This document shows, one piece after another, positions 7,291 through 15,476 of a stretch of 15,692 nt of DNA; position 1 is the stretch's first letter, and each line of letters starts with the position of its first letter. Source of the stretch: JBLHHI01 sp047614125 (lineage in GTDB: Bacteria; Bacteroidota; Bacteroidia; NS11-12g; UBA9320); assembly GCA_047614125.1 (NCBI GenBank), contig JBLHHI010000078.1:1-15692 (forward strand). Direction: 5' to 3'. The notes beneath the pieces are model-generated. The model made no database searches. It saw only the letters and a list, made by a program, of their open reading frames with translations, and was not told the origin of the DNA. The position numbers were made by a program, and so were the translations under genes.

Positions 7291-8757
7291 TCATACTTCT
7301 ATTCTTTTGTTTGTCAATTTATTTTTGCTCCAAAGCCACAGCAACAAGAAAGTAATTGAACCATTGAGCAAAATAAGCTCAAATCCAGGTTTAAATCCTT
7401 CTACCCAAATAGGCATAAAATGATGATAAACCCAAGTGCATCCTATCGAAAAAAGTGAAATAAGAAAAATCATTTTGTCAACGACCAATCGCTTCGTTAA
7501 AATTCCAAAGAAAAATAAACCTAAGAGTGGTCCGTAGGTATATCCAGCTGCTTTAAACAAATTGTCAATTACCGCTCTATTGTTCATTTTATTAAAAACT
7601 AAAATGGTTATGAACAGGATGAATGCAAAGCTTAAATGCACCAATCGGCGGGTTTTTAAATGAGTAGGTTTTGTCCGTTCAAAGCCAAGAAAATCAACAC
7701 AAAAGCTTGTAGTTAAGGCAGTTAAAGCGCTATCTGCACTTGAATATGCCGCCGCCACCAATCCTAAAATAAAGAATACGGCAATAACGGTGCTTCCTTT
7801 AGTGAGCGCAAGCAACGGAAATATCTGATCCGTACTGAGAAGTGGAAATATTTGCCAATTAATGTGTTTGATGTAGGCATACAACAAGGCTCCCAAGCTG
7901 AGAAATATTAGGTTAATAACCAAAAACATACCCATCTGAACGTAGATGTTACGCTGCGCTTTTTTGAGATTGGATATGCTTAAATTCTTTTGCATCATAT
8001 CTTGATCTAAGCCAGTCATAACTAGTGCAATAAAGGCACCACCAATGAACTGTTTCCAAAATACATTGCCGCCTTTCCAACCCCAATGAAAGATTTGTGT
8101 ATTTGGATCATCAACCAACGTTCTTATCAAACCCGAAGCGTCTAAGTTCATCTCGCTGCAGATAAAATAAATGGTTAACACAACGGCAAGTACCAAAAAG
8201 GTAGTTTGAAATACATCGGTATAGACTACGGTTTTAATGCCACTTTTGGAGGTGTACGTAAAAATGAGCAAGATGGTAACGGCTACCGTTAGCCAATATG
8301 GAAAATGAAAGGGTTCGAATATGGCCAAGTGCAGCACTCCAGCAACTAAAAACAAACGAAAAGATGCACCAACTATGCGGGATACGATGAAGTAGCCGGC
8401 TCCTGTTTTATATCCAACCTCGCCAAACCGGCGCTGCAAATACGTATAAATGGAGGTAAGATTTTCGCGATAATACAGTGGCAATAATACCAATGAAATC
8501 ACCAAATACCCAATCATATAGCCCAACACGGTTTGCATATAACCAAAGTGCGTATCACCTACCCAACCGGGTATGGAGATAAAGGTTACTCCAGAAAGGG
8601 AAGCCCCAATCATGCCAAAAGCTACTAAAAACCAAGGCGATTTACGGTTGCCGTGATAAAACGAATCAACAGTTGACTTTCTACTGGTGAGTATGGATAT
8701 TACCACTAATACGCCGAAGTACACGAGGAGGATGAAGAGGTTTTGAAAGGCTGTCAT
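7291..8757 (-). CDS. Sodium:solute symporter (SSS family)
   Basis: A 488-residue inner-membrane protein with about thirteen hydrophobic segments. Family features: SFYHGNRKSPWFLVAFGM (32-49) leading into the broken first helix with GASLSGVTF (51-59); the loop motif GLDQDMMQKNLS (249-260), typical of SSS proteins; and the helix AAAYSSADSALTALTT (335-350) that supplies the sodium-site hydroxyl residues. SSS members import sugars, amino acids, sialic acid, vitamins and similar solutes with sodium; the substrate is not predictable here. The ATG overlaps the stop of the upstream glucosaminidase gene as ATGA (8757-8754), so translation is very probably coupled. By position the substrate could be a cell-wall breakdown product, but that is inference from neighbours only. 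Confidence 0.92.
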   Translation of the reverse strand: MTAFQNLFILLVYFGVLVVISILTSRKSTVDSFYHGNRKSPWFLVAFGMIGASLSGVTFISIPGWVGDTHFGYMQTVLGYMIGYLVISLVLLPLYYRENLTSIYTYLQRRFGEVGYKTGAGYFIVSRIVGASFRLFLVAGVLHLAIFEPFHFPYWLTVAVTILLIFTYTSKSGIKTVVYTDVFQTTFLVLAVVLTIYFICSEMNLDASGLIRTLVDDPNTQIFHWGWKGGNVFWKQFIGGAFIALVMTGLDQDMMQKNLSISNLKKAQRNIYVQMGMFLVINLIFLSLGALLYAYIKHINWQIFPLLSTDQIFPLLALTKGSTVIAVFFILGLVAAAYSSADSALTALTTSFCVDFLGFERTKPTHLKTRRLVHLSFAFILFITILVFNKMNNRAVIDNLFKAAGYTYGPLLGLFFFGILTKRLVVDKMIFLISLFSIGCTWVYHHFMPIWVEGFKPGFELILLNGSITFLLLWLWSKNKLTNKRIEV

Positions 8758-10106
8758 TCCGAAACTCTCAAACGTTGTCCAGCGTAGATGTTGTTATCGG
8801 CCAGCTTGTTCCATGCTTTTAATTGTTCATCTGTGATTTTATAAGTCTGACAAATTCGGTAAACGGTTTCTCCTTTTTCTACAAGGTGAAAGGTGGAAGA
8901 ACTGGAAGCTACATCCACTTTAGGAATGGTTGGAACTGCTGCCTTTTCCGTTTTTGTTCGCGACGCTTTTGCACCAGCTTCGGTTAGATAAATTTTTTGT
9001 CCAATCGTTAATTGAAGGGCATCAATCTGATTCCATTTTAGCAAATCTTCTTCAAAAACATGATACTTTTCAGCGATCCGATATATATTATCACCCGTTT
9101 GAACTACATGATAATCAGGAAGTTCTATTTGTTCCCGTTCAATGGGAGGTGCTTTTACGATGGTGTGTGGATTAACGAAGACCTGCTCTTTTTTTTTGGC
9201 GATTTCCGCTGGAGGAATAATCTCAGGCACATCGTCTTTATCGCGTTTCCCGCGCATGTAAATCTTTTCACCAACTACGGGTTCGTTGCCTATTTCTAAT
9301 CGATTTCTTCGATATAAGTGCTTTAATTTTATACCATACGATTGCGAAATCTGGTACATATTGTCGCCCTCTTCTAAAACGTGATATTTTTCGGTTCCTC
9401 GCCGGCGCTTAGGTTTTAGATAAACAATGTCGCCTTCCTCAACTTCATGCCCTTGCGGTACATCGTTGTATTTATAAATCTGTTTGGCAGTTAAATCATT
9501 TTTTTGAGCAATGGATTTAAAAGTCTGACCTTTTTGAGCGTATACCATAGGTACCTCGTTGTCGGAAACCATCATAGGTTTTGCTGCATCCGGCGAGGCA
9601 GCTAAATCATGTTGATACAATTGATGTTTTTCAACAATGTTAATAATAATGGTGTGATAGGATGTATTTGTAGCATATCCGGCCTTTCTCAAACCCTCTG
9701 CCCATCGGCGGTAGTCCATAATATCGAGGTCAAATAATTCGTGGTATCGCCAATTGCTCCGCAAAAAATCCGAATGATCTCGATACGATTCTAAGGCACT
9801 GTTATAGGCTCTAAAACACTCGTTTGGCGCATCATCGTCGGCGCGCATTGTGGACCCTTTCCAATCACTCTTACATTTAATTCCAAAGTGATTATTGCCT
9901 TCAGAAGCCAGGCGACTGTTGCCATCGCTGCTTTCAAGAATGCCTTGAGCCAAGGTGATGCTGGCAGGTACTCCGGCTCGGTGCATTTCAATGATGGCAT
10001 AATCTTTATATGTTGCAATGTATTCGTTACGGGTCATCTTGGTTTGACCAAATACGTCCAAAATGAACGTTGCGGAAAGCGTAAATAAAAGGAATTTCTT
10101 GCCCAT
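8754..10106 (-). CDS. Exported glucosaminidase (GH73-like) with four LysM domains
   Basis: This peptidoglycan hydrolase is 450 residues from the ATG at 10106. Residues 1-21 are a signal peptide (MGKKFLLFTLSATFILDVFGQ). Residues about 27-165 are a glucosaminidase domain with AQGILESSDGNSRLASEGNN (53-72), Glu58 as the predicted catalytic acid, followed by HFGIKC (73-78). Four LysM repeats follow at about 187-230, 240-284, 331-374 and 405-448, each with a GQT/GDN/GET-type turn; these bind N-acetylglucosamine chains. The frame is open back to 10259, but that longer version would put 51 non-signal residues before the signal peptide, and a perfect -7 box lies within it (10114-10122), so the ATG at 10106 is preferred. 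It is first gene of a unit with the symporter (ATGA overlap) and LOG protein. Expected role: cleaving GlcNAc-MurNAc bonds in the periplasm during wall growth or division. Confidence 0.9.
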   Translation of the reverse strand: MGKKFLLFTLSATFILDVFGQTKMTRNEYIATYKDYAIIEMHRAGVPASITLAQGILESSDGNSRLASEGNNHFGIKCKSDWKGSTMRADDDAPNECFRAYNSALESYRDHSDFLRSNWRYHELFDLDIMDYRRWAEGLRKAGYATNTSYHTIIINIVEKHQLYQHDLAASPDAAKPMMVSDNEVPMVYAQKGQTFKSIAQKNDLTAKQIYKYNDVPQGHEVEEGDIVYLKPKRRRGTEKYHVLEEGDNMYQISQSYGIKLKHLYRRNRLEIGNEPVVGEKIYMRGKRDKDDVPEIIPPAEIAKKKEQVFVNPHTIVKAPPIEREQIELPDYHVVQTGDNIYRIAEKYHVFEEDLLKWNQIDALQLTIGQKIYLTEAGAKASRTKTEKAAVPTIPKVDVASSSSTFHLVEKGETVYRICQTYKITDEQLKAWNKLADNNIYAGQRLRVSE

Positions 10107-10113
10107 ACTCTCT

Positions 10114-10122
10114 GCAAAAGTA
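10114..10122 (-). promoter_or_regulatory. Candidate -7 box for the hydrolase-symporter-LOG unit
   Basis: On the minus strand TACTTTTGC matches TAnnTTTG (and the extended form ending in C) perfectly. It ends eight bases before the preferred ATG at 10106. No TTG is present at the usual -33 distance. The rest of the 290-bp divergent intergenic region (10107-10396) contains the dyad at 10131-10153 and, just before the plus-strand gene, TATTTTCG at 10384-10391, one mismatch from the same box and five bases from its ATG. Confidence 0.45.
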
Positions 10123-10130
10123 CGGCCATT

Positions 10131-10153
10131 GCAAGTGCGCTTTCGCACCTTGC
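10131..10153. promoter_or_regulatory. Dyad next to the candidate promoter, possible operator
   Basis: GCAAG-TGCG (10131-10139) and CGCA-C-CTTGC (10144-10153) are inverted copies with one bulged base around a CTTT loop. It begins 9 bp upstream of the -7 box, where a -33 element would lie. A repressor or activator site there is plausible; no regulator is known. Confidence 0.35.
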
Positions 10154-10396
10154 ATTCTCGAATGAACACTAAAGTGAACAGGTAGAAGGTGGTGAAGAGC
10201 TGTTTCGTGTGACGAACATCGTTTAGAGGCAGGCTTTTTATATATAACTTGAAACCCAACGATATTATTCTGTGGCGTCCATTTTCTTGTTTAAAGAAAT
10301 TATTCCAACCGCATCAAGACCATCGCTGTCTCATAATAATGTACAGACAAAGTGGGTGCAATGCATCACCAGCATAATTAGATTATTTTCGCCAAA

Positions 10397-12589
10397 ATGT
10401 TTAATCTGAGTAGAAAAGAGTTACTGATTTTCGCAATTATTGGGGGCCTTTTCGAATGTTTTCCCACCTTCGCTCAAACCTCCCAACCCAGTGCTATTGA
10501 AGCACATAGAATAGAGTCGCTCATTCAAGTGGATGGTGTTTTAAATGAAAAAGAATGGGCGGATGCAAGGAAGGTTTTCAATTTTACCCAACGCGAACTT
10601 TTTGTCAATCAGCCGGTTACAGAGCGAACCGAAGTTGCCATTATTTACAATTCAGATTATTTATATGTTGGCGTGTGGTGCTACGATTCGAATCCTCAAA
10701 AAATAATTGCCAAAGAATATAAGCGTGATTTTGAATATGATTTGGATGACAACTTTATTTTAATATTTGACACGTATCGCGACCAGCGAAATGGATTTAT
10801 GTTTGTTACGAATCCAAATGGTGCGCGCTCTGATTTGCAAATTTTCAACAACGGTGGATCACTCAATAAGTTTTGGAATGGGGTTTGGGATGTGAAGACC
10901 ACCAAAACAGATTCGGGTTGGTTTGCCGAATTCAAAATTCCGTTTTCAACGCTGAAATATAGCCCTTCCGATGGAGCCCAAGTTTGGAGTTGCAATTTTG
11001 AGCGCAACATACGCCGAAAAAGAGAACAAGCCAGATGGCAGGGTTGGGGCCGCGACAATACCATTACCCAAGTAAATCAAGCGGGTCAATTATTGGGTTT
11101 GAATCATTTACGTGATAAACGATTTGTGGAGGTAAAGCCGTACGCCATTGGCGGACTTGACAAAGTTGACGACAAGGCTCGAAGCCGAGGAAACGCGGGC
11201 GTTGATGTGAACTATCTTCTTACGCCAACTTATCGTTTAAACCTTACCGTAAATACGGATTTTGCTCAGGTGGAAAGCGATCAACAACAAATAAATTTAA
11301 CCCGCTTTCCGCTCTTTTTTCCAGAGTTGCGAGAGTTCTTTTTGGAAGGAAACGATTTTTTCGACATGGGCTTTGGAGGCAATCGGATTGTTCCATTTTA
11401 TACTCGAAACATTGGATTGGATTCGAACCGAGAAGCGGTGCCCATTTTGGGTGGAGCACGTTTGCTTGGAAAAGAAAAGTTTAGCACCATTGGCTTAATG
11501 AACATTGTTACCGGACATCTGGATGAAGGTACAACGACCAATTATTCGGTAGCGAGTTATCGAAGAGACGTTGGCAAACAAAGTGTAGTAGGAGGGATGT
11601 CGGTGAACAAGTTTGATGCCAGTGGTTGGCATACAACCACCGGCTTTAATGGTCGATACAATACCAATACCTTTCTAAAAAACAAGAATTTAAATTTTGG
11701 CGGATCCGCGGTGATGACGTATCGCGACCAACCTTTGAACGGGATTGAGAACGGCAGCCCAAATGTATCTTATCGAGCCTTTGTTGGTTATCCAAACGAC
11801 CAATTCACTGTCTTTGCATCTACCCAGCGCTCTCCGTTGGGTTTTGAACCGGAGGTGGGATTAATGCGCAGACGCAACTTTGAGGAAAGCTTTTTAATGA
11901 TGATTTTTAGTCCACGGCCTAAAAAGTATTTAAAGTGGATTCGGCAATATGATTTTAGACCAGCTGTTATTACCTTAAATCGATACGACGATACGAAAAA
12001 GTTGCAATCGTTTGAATATCAGCTGCGTTACCTCGGTATTTCAGCTCGCTCGGGCGATTGGATCTACCTTGATTACAAGATCTTAGCTGAAGGCTTAATC
12101 CAAGATTTTAAAATTTCCGACAGCATAACCATTGCGGCCAATACCTATTGGTGGCAACAATCCGAATTGGGTTTGGCTTCGTTTGAGGGCAGAACAATTT
12201 CTGTAAAGGCCTTTTACATTTGGGGGGAATTTTTTAAGGGTAAGAAAAATACCATCAAGACCGAAGTTTTGTGGCGAGCTCATAAACATGTTAACTTTAG
12301 ACTGAATTACGAACAAAACGACATCTCACTGCCAGAAGGATCTTTTCAAACCCAACTCGTTGGTTCTCGAATCGAATATGCCCTGACGCCAAACGCTTTT
12401 GGCGCTTTGTTTGGACAGTGGAATTCGAGTCAAGAAGTGTTGAACATAAATTTTCGATTGCAATTGATCCCAAAGCTTGGAACGGATTTTTACTTGATTA
12501 TCAATCAGATTGTTGATACGAGTAATCAGCAATGGAAGACCGGAAGAGCCACTGTTTTGGGAAAACTAATTTGGCGATTTGTGGTATGA
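10397..12589 (+). CDS. DUF5916-type outer-membrane protein with CBM9-like N-terminal domain
   Basis: A 730-residue exported protein. Signal peptide residues 1-27 (ending PTFAQ). Residues about 35-230 match the carbohydrate-binding family 9-like domain found in this family, with LIQVDGVLNEKEWADA (42-57) as its characteristic opening and LDDNFILIFDTYRD (116-129) in the middle. Residues about 240-730 are the DUF5916 barrel-like region, recognised by LTVNTDFAQVESDQQQINLT (283-302) and the following RFPLFFPELREFFLEG. The protein ends LIWRFVV, an aromatic C-terminus suiting outer-membrane insertion. Family function is not established; sugar binding or uptake is often assumed. The ATG at 10397 has no Shine-Dalgarno, and TATTTTCG ends five bases upstream. 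It is transcribed divergently from the hydrolase gene, and 148 bp separate it from the next gene. Confidence 0.88.
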   Translation: MFNLSRKELLIFAIIGGLFECFPTFAQTSQPSAIEAHRIESLIQVDGVLNEKEWADARKVFNFTQRELFVNQPVTERTEVAIIYNSDYLYVGVWCYDSNPQKIIAKEYKRDFEYDLDDNFILIFDTYRDQRNGFMFVTNPNGARSDLQIFNNGGSLNKFWNGVWDVKTTKTDSGWFAEFKIPFSTLKYSPSDGAQVWSCNFERNIRRKREQARWQGWGRDNTITQVNQAGQLLGLNHLRDKRFVEVKPYAIGGLDKVDDKARSRGNAGVDVNYLLTPTYRLNLTVNTDFAQVESDQQQINLTRFPLFFPELREFFLEGNDFFDMGFGGNRIVPFYTRNIGLDSNREAVPILGGARLLGKEKFSTIGLMNIVTGHLDEGTTTNYSVASYRRDVGKQSVVGGMSVNKFDASGWHTTTGFNGRYNTNTFLKNKNLNFGGSAVMTYRDQPLNGIENGSPNVSYRAFVGYPNDQFTVFASTQRSPLGFEPEVGLMRRRNFEESFLMMIFSPRPKKYLKWIRQYDFRPAVITLNRYDDTKKLQSFEYQLRYLGISARSGDWIYLDYKILAEGLIQDFKISDSITIAANTYWWQQSELGLASFEGRTISVKAFYIWGEFFKGKKNTIKTEVLWRAHKHVNFRLNYEQNDISLPEGSFQTQLVGSRIEYALTPNAFGALFGQWNSSQEVLNINFRLQLIPKLGTDFYLIINQIVDTSNQQWKTGRATVLGKLIWRFVV

Positions 12590-12725
12590 TCGTATTGAGT
12601 AGCAAGTAGTGAGTATCAACGTTGAGATTGATATTGCCTTTGAGATTGCTCTTGGCGAACATTAACTTTCAAGCAAAAGTGTAAACAATCGTACGCATGT
12701 GTCGATTATTTATCGTTTGAACGAC

Positions 12726-12733
12726 TAAATTTG
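12726..12733 (+). promoter_or_regulatory. Possible -7 box of the free-standing DsbD-domain gene
   Basis: TAAATTTG is a perfect TAnnTTTG match ending four bases before the ATG at 12738. The GGAGG at 12733-12737 touches the ATG directly, too close to act as a normal Shine-Dalgarno. No -33 TTG at the usual spacing was found. Confidence 0.3.
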
Positions 12734-12737
12734 GAGG

Positions 12738-13247
12738 ATGGAAATCAAATCAAGATTTAAAAGCCGCGTTGCATTCGCCTTTGGCATGGTGGTCTTTGCT
12801 TTGTTTACAATGAGTTCAACGATTGCCGGAGGACCTTCGGGCGATTTTGACGCGGCTAATTTTACGGCTAAAATGTCCGTTTCGCACCCAGCGGTTGGCG
12901 ATACAATAGAAATAGTTTTGACCACCACCCTTCCAGAGAACCTTCATATATATGGCGTTGTGAACGAGTGCAACGGCATTGGCCCTTTACCTCCATTTTG
13001 GGAAAATATTGAGTTAGTGGATATGGAAATGGTGGGAGATCTTTATCACGGAAGCGAGGCAGAAATTGTAACCGACGACATTTTTGAATGCGACTTAAGT
13101 ATGTTTTCGCATAAAGCAGAATTTCGTCAGAAAGTTAAGATTACCGGCCATCACACCAATTTTAAAGCCAATTTCACGTATCAGATGTGCTCCGATGCCT
13201 TGTGCAAATCGTTTACGTATCAGGCGGTAATTGGGCATCAACACTAG
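12738..13247 (+). CDS. Free-standing DsbD N-terminal (alpha) domain protein
   Basis: A 169-residue protein with a signal peptide (residues 1-30, ending SSTIA) and no membrane segment after it, so periplasmic. Residues 41-165 align without any gap to residues 31-155 of the DsbD encoded next (60 of 125 identical by hand count). The redox pair is Cys151 and Cys156 in YQMCSDALCK, in the same place as the N-terminal-domain pair of DsbD. Two further cysteines, Cys78 (NEC) and Cys118 (FEC), are also matched in the neighbour. There is no lipobox. Expected role: a periplasmic thiol reductant fed by the membrane domain of a DsbD, passing electrons to oxidised client proteins; that pairing is inferred from homology and adjacency. 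The gene precedes dsbD by 70 bp on the same strand. It is not a fragment of dsbD, as it has its own signal peptide and stop. Confidence 0.85.
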   Translation: MEIKSRFKSRVAFAFGMVVFALFTMSSTIAGGPSGDFDAANFTAKMSVSHPAVGDTIEIVLTTTLPENLHIYGVVNECNGIGPLPPFWENIELVDMEMVGDLYHGSEAEIVTDDIFECDLSMFSHKAEFRQKVKITGHHTNFKANFTYQMCSDALCKSFTYQAVIGHQH

Positions 13248-13317
13248 TTTACAACAATATTTGATTAATGGTGTTTGAACAATAAAGATTGAACATAATT
13301 CTAAGATATTTACTTAA

Positions 13318-15438
13318 ATGAAGAAAACAATCGTACGCTTGGGCACCATAACCCTCGTTTTTATTCTAAGCTTTACGCATGTTAAGGCGCAAGATTTTAG
13401 CGATGCTCCGTTTAAAACAAGTTTTAGTAAAACCGATGTAAAGGTTGGTGATGTAGTTGAAATCATTCTCAAAACCGACATCGCAGACCACCTACATATT
13501 TTTGGAGTTAAGAACGAGTGCGATGGCATGGGTTCTAAACCCCCAGAATGGAAAAAGTTGAGCTTAAATGATGCAAGCTTCGTTGGGCCAATCTATCACG
13601 GCATCAAGGCCGACGAATTAACCGACGATTTTTTCAATTGCCTGCTCACCCAATTTGAACACAAGGCGGAGTTTCGCCAGAAAATAAAAATTACCGGTTT
13701 AAATCCAGCAGTATCTGGTGAGTTCTGGTACCAAATGTGTTCTGAATCGCTGTGTAAAGATTTTAATGTCAAGCTTAAGATTGATGCAAAAACTTTTAAT
13801 ATAAGCGAAGCATCAAAAGGAGCTGCAACACCCGTTCAAACTCCAGATGTTGTTAATCCAAAAGAAGATCCTGCAACAAGTCCAGATGCAACGGGCACAG
13901 AAAATCCAACGGCAGCAGACACTTCATCCGAAACCGTGGAATCCAATCCTGCATCTACAGATTCTTCTTCGAATAATGCTACACAAACAGAAGAGGACGC
14001 GGAACGAGATGTTGAGAACAAAGGATATTGGGGTCTGTTTCTACTAGGTGTTTTGGGTGGATTAGGAGCCATTTTTACTCCATGTGTGTATCCAATGATA
14101 CCAATGACGGTGGCCTTTTTCACTAAAGAAAAAAGCAAAGTTGTTGCTCGTAAAAAGGCACTCTTTTATGGAGTTTCAATCTTGGGCATTTACGTCGTCT
14201 TAGGGGTTGGATTGGCATGGTTGTTTGGCGACACCTTTGCCTATACTCTTAGTACTCACTGGTTCCCGAATATATTGTTCTTTTTAGTGTTCTTCGTTTT
14301 TGCGCTTTCGTTTCTTGGAATGTTTGAGCTTACCTTACCCTCGAGCTTTGTAAATAAGATGGATGCAAAAGGAGATAAGGGTGGATACATCGGAATCTTC
14401 TTTATTGCCTTTACGTTGGTGCTCGTTTCGTTTTCGTGCACGGCGCCAATTGTTGGATCTGTCGCACTCTTATCAGCCGATGGACACATCATAAAAGCAG
14501 TAATGGCCATGTTGGGCTTTGCCTTAACCTTTGCCTTACCCTTTACCTTATTTGCCTTCTTCCCACAGTGGCTTAATAATATGCCGCAATCGGGTGGATG
14601 GTTGAACAGCATAAAGGTGTTTTTAGGATTCCTAGAATTGGCCCTTTCGTTAAAGTTCTTGTCGCAAGCCGATTTGGTATACCATTGGGGAATTTTAGAT
14701 CGTGATGTTTTCTTGGCGGCTTGGATTGCCCTTTCCTTTTTGTTGGGAGCTTACCTTTTGGGTAAGATCAGCTTTCCGCACGACAGCGATTTACCGCGCA
14801 TTCCGGTTCCACGATTTATATTGGCGGTAGTTGTGATAACTTTTGGAGTTTACATGGTTCCCGGACTTTGGGGAGCTCCTTTAAAACCATTGGCTGGATT
14901 TATACCACCGCTCACTACCCAAGATTATAACGTTCAGAACGGTGGGGGAGGAGAGCATGTTCAAAGCGGACATCGATTCTCGGACATTTTGCACGCGGCA
15001 CATAATATTGATGGATACTTCGACTATAACGAAGCCTTGGCTGCTGCCAAAGAACAAAACAAGCCAATTTTGGTCGATTTTACTGGCCATAGCTGCGCCA
15101 ATTGCCGAAAAATGGAAGAGTACGTTTGGTCAGAAAAACCCGTGTTAAAGCAACTGAAGAACGATTTTATTGTTTTGGAATTGTTGGCAGATGAAGGCTT
15201 TGAACTACCTAAAAATGAGTGGATTACAAACGCCGATGGAGACATTTTGATATCTCTGGGTCAAGTAAATCTGCATCGCCAGAGTACCCAATTTGCAAGC
15301 AACGGTCAGCCGTATTACTACATCCTAGATACAAACGAAAAACAACTCGAGGTCTTCCCTGGCTACGATCCAGATTGGAAAAAGTTTGATGCCTTTTTAA
15401 AGGCCGGAAAGGCGAAGTTCGAAGCAGGGAAGGAATAG
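13318..15438 (+). CDS. dsbD: Thiol:disulfide interchange protein DsbD
   Basis: A 706-residue inner-membrane protein carrying electrons from cytoplasmic thioredoxin to periplasmic proteins. Parts in order: signal peptide (1-25, ending VKAQ); periplasmic N-terminal domain (about 30-155) with redox pair Cys141/Cys146 in YQMCSESLCK plus Cys68 and Cys108; a low-complexity linker (about 160-235) rich in Thr, Ser, Pro, Glu and Asp; a membrane domain of about eight segments (237-517) with Cys256 in FTPCVYPM and Cys374 in SFSCTAPIVG, the transmembrane redox pair; and a C-terminal thioredoxin-like domain (about 565-706) with CANC at 593-596. All six cysteines of the electron relay are present. The linker is noticeably long. 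The start ATG at 13318 gives a good signal peptide directly. It follows the free-standing N-domain gene by 70 bp, so co-transcription is possible. Confidence 0.95.
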   Translation: MKKTIVRLGTITLVFILSFTHVKAQDFSDAPFKTSFSKTDVKVGDVVEIILKTDIADHLHIFGVKNECDGMGSKPPEWKKLSLNDASFVGPIYHGIKADELTDDFFNCLLTQFEHKAEFRQKIKITGLNPAVSGEFWYQMCSESLCKDFNVKLKIDAKTFNISEASKGAATPVQTPDVVNPKEDPATSPDATGTENPTAADTSSETVESNPASTDSSSNNATQTEEDAERDVENKGYWGLFLLGVLGGLGAIFTPCVYPMIPMTVAFFTKEKSKVVARKKALFYGVSILGIYVVLGVGLAWLFGDTFAYTLSTHWFPNILFFLVFFVFALSFLGMFELTLPSSFVNKMDAKGDKGGYIGIFFIAFTLVLVSFSCTAPIVGSVALLSADGHIIKAVMAMLGFALTFALPFTLFAFFPQWLNNMPQSGGWLNSIKVFLGFLELALSLKFLSQADLVYHWGILDRDVFLAAWIALSFLLGAYLLGKISFPHDSDLPRIPVPRFILAVVVITFGVYMVPGLWGAPLKPLAGFIPPLTTQDYNVQNGGGGEHVQSGHRFSDILHAAHNIDGYFDYNEALAAAKEQNKPILVDFTGHSCANCRKMEEYVWSEKPVLKQLKNDFIVLELLADEGFELPKNEWITNADGDILISLGQVNLHRQSTQFASNGQPYYYILDTNEKQLEVFPGYDPDWKKFDAFLKAGKAKFEAGKE

Positions 15439-15464
15439 TCAATTCGTCGAACAGGCTGACTATT
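15434..15464 (+). terminator. Stem-loop at the dsbD stop codon
   Basis: AATAGTCA (15434-15441) and TGACTATT (15457-15464) are perfect inverted copies; the TAG stop (15436-15438) is inside the left arm, and a small TTC/GAA pair may stack inside. Only three A residues follow, with no T-run, so termination strength is doubtful. Confidence 0.4.
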
Positions 15465-15476
15465 AAACCCTCATCC

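Noticed and set aside
12683..13338. A 14-base identity (AAACAATCGTACGC) at 12683-12696 and 13325-13338, before one DsbD-type gene and at the start of the other
   Set aside because: It looks like a trace of the tandem duplication, but the proteins are too diverged for such a DNA trace to survive, and one 14-mer match in 15.7 kb is close to chance expectation.
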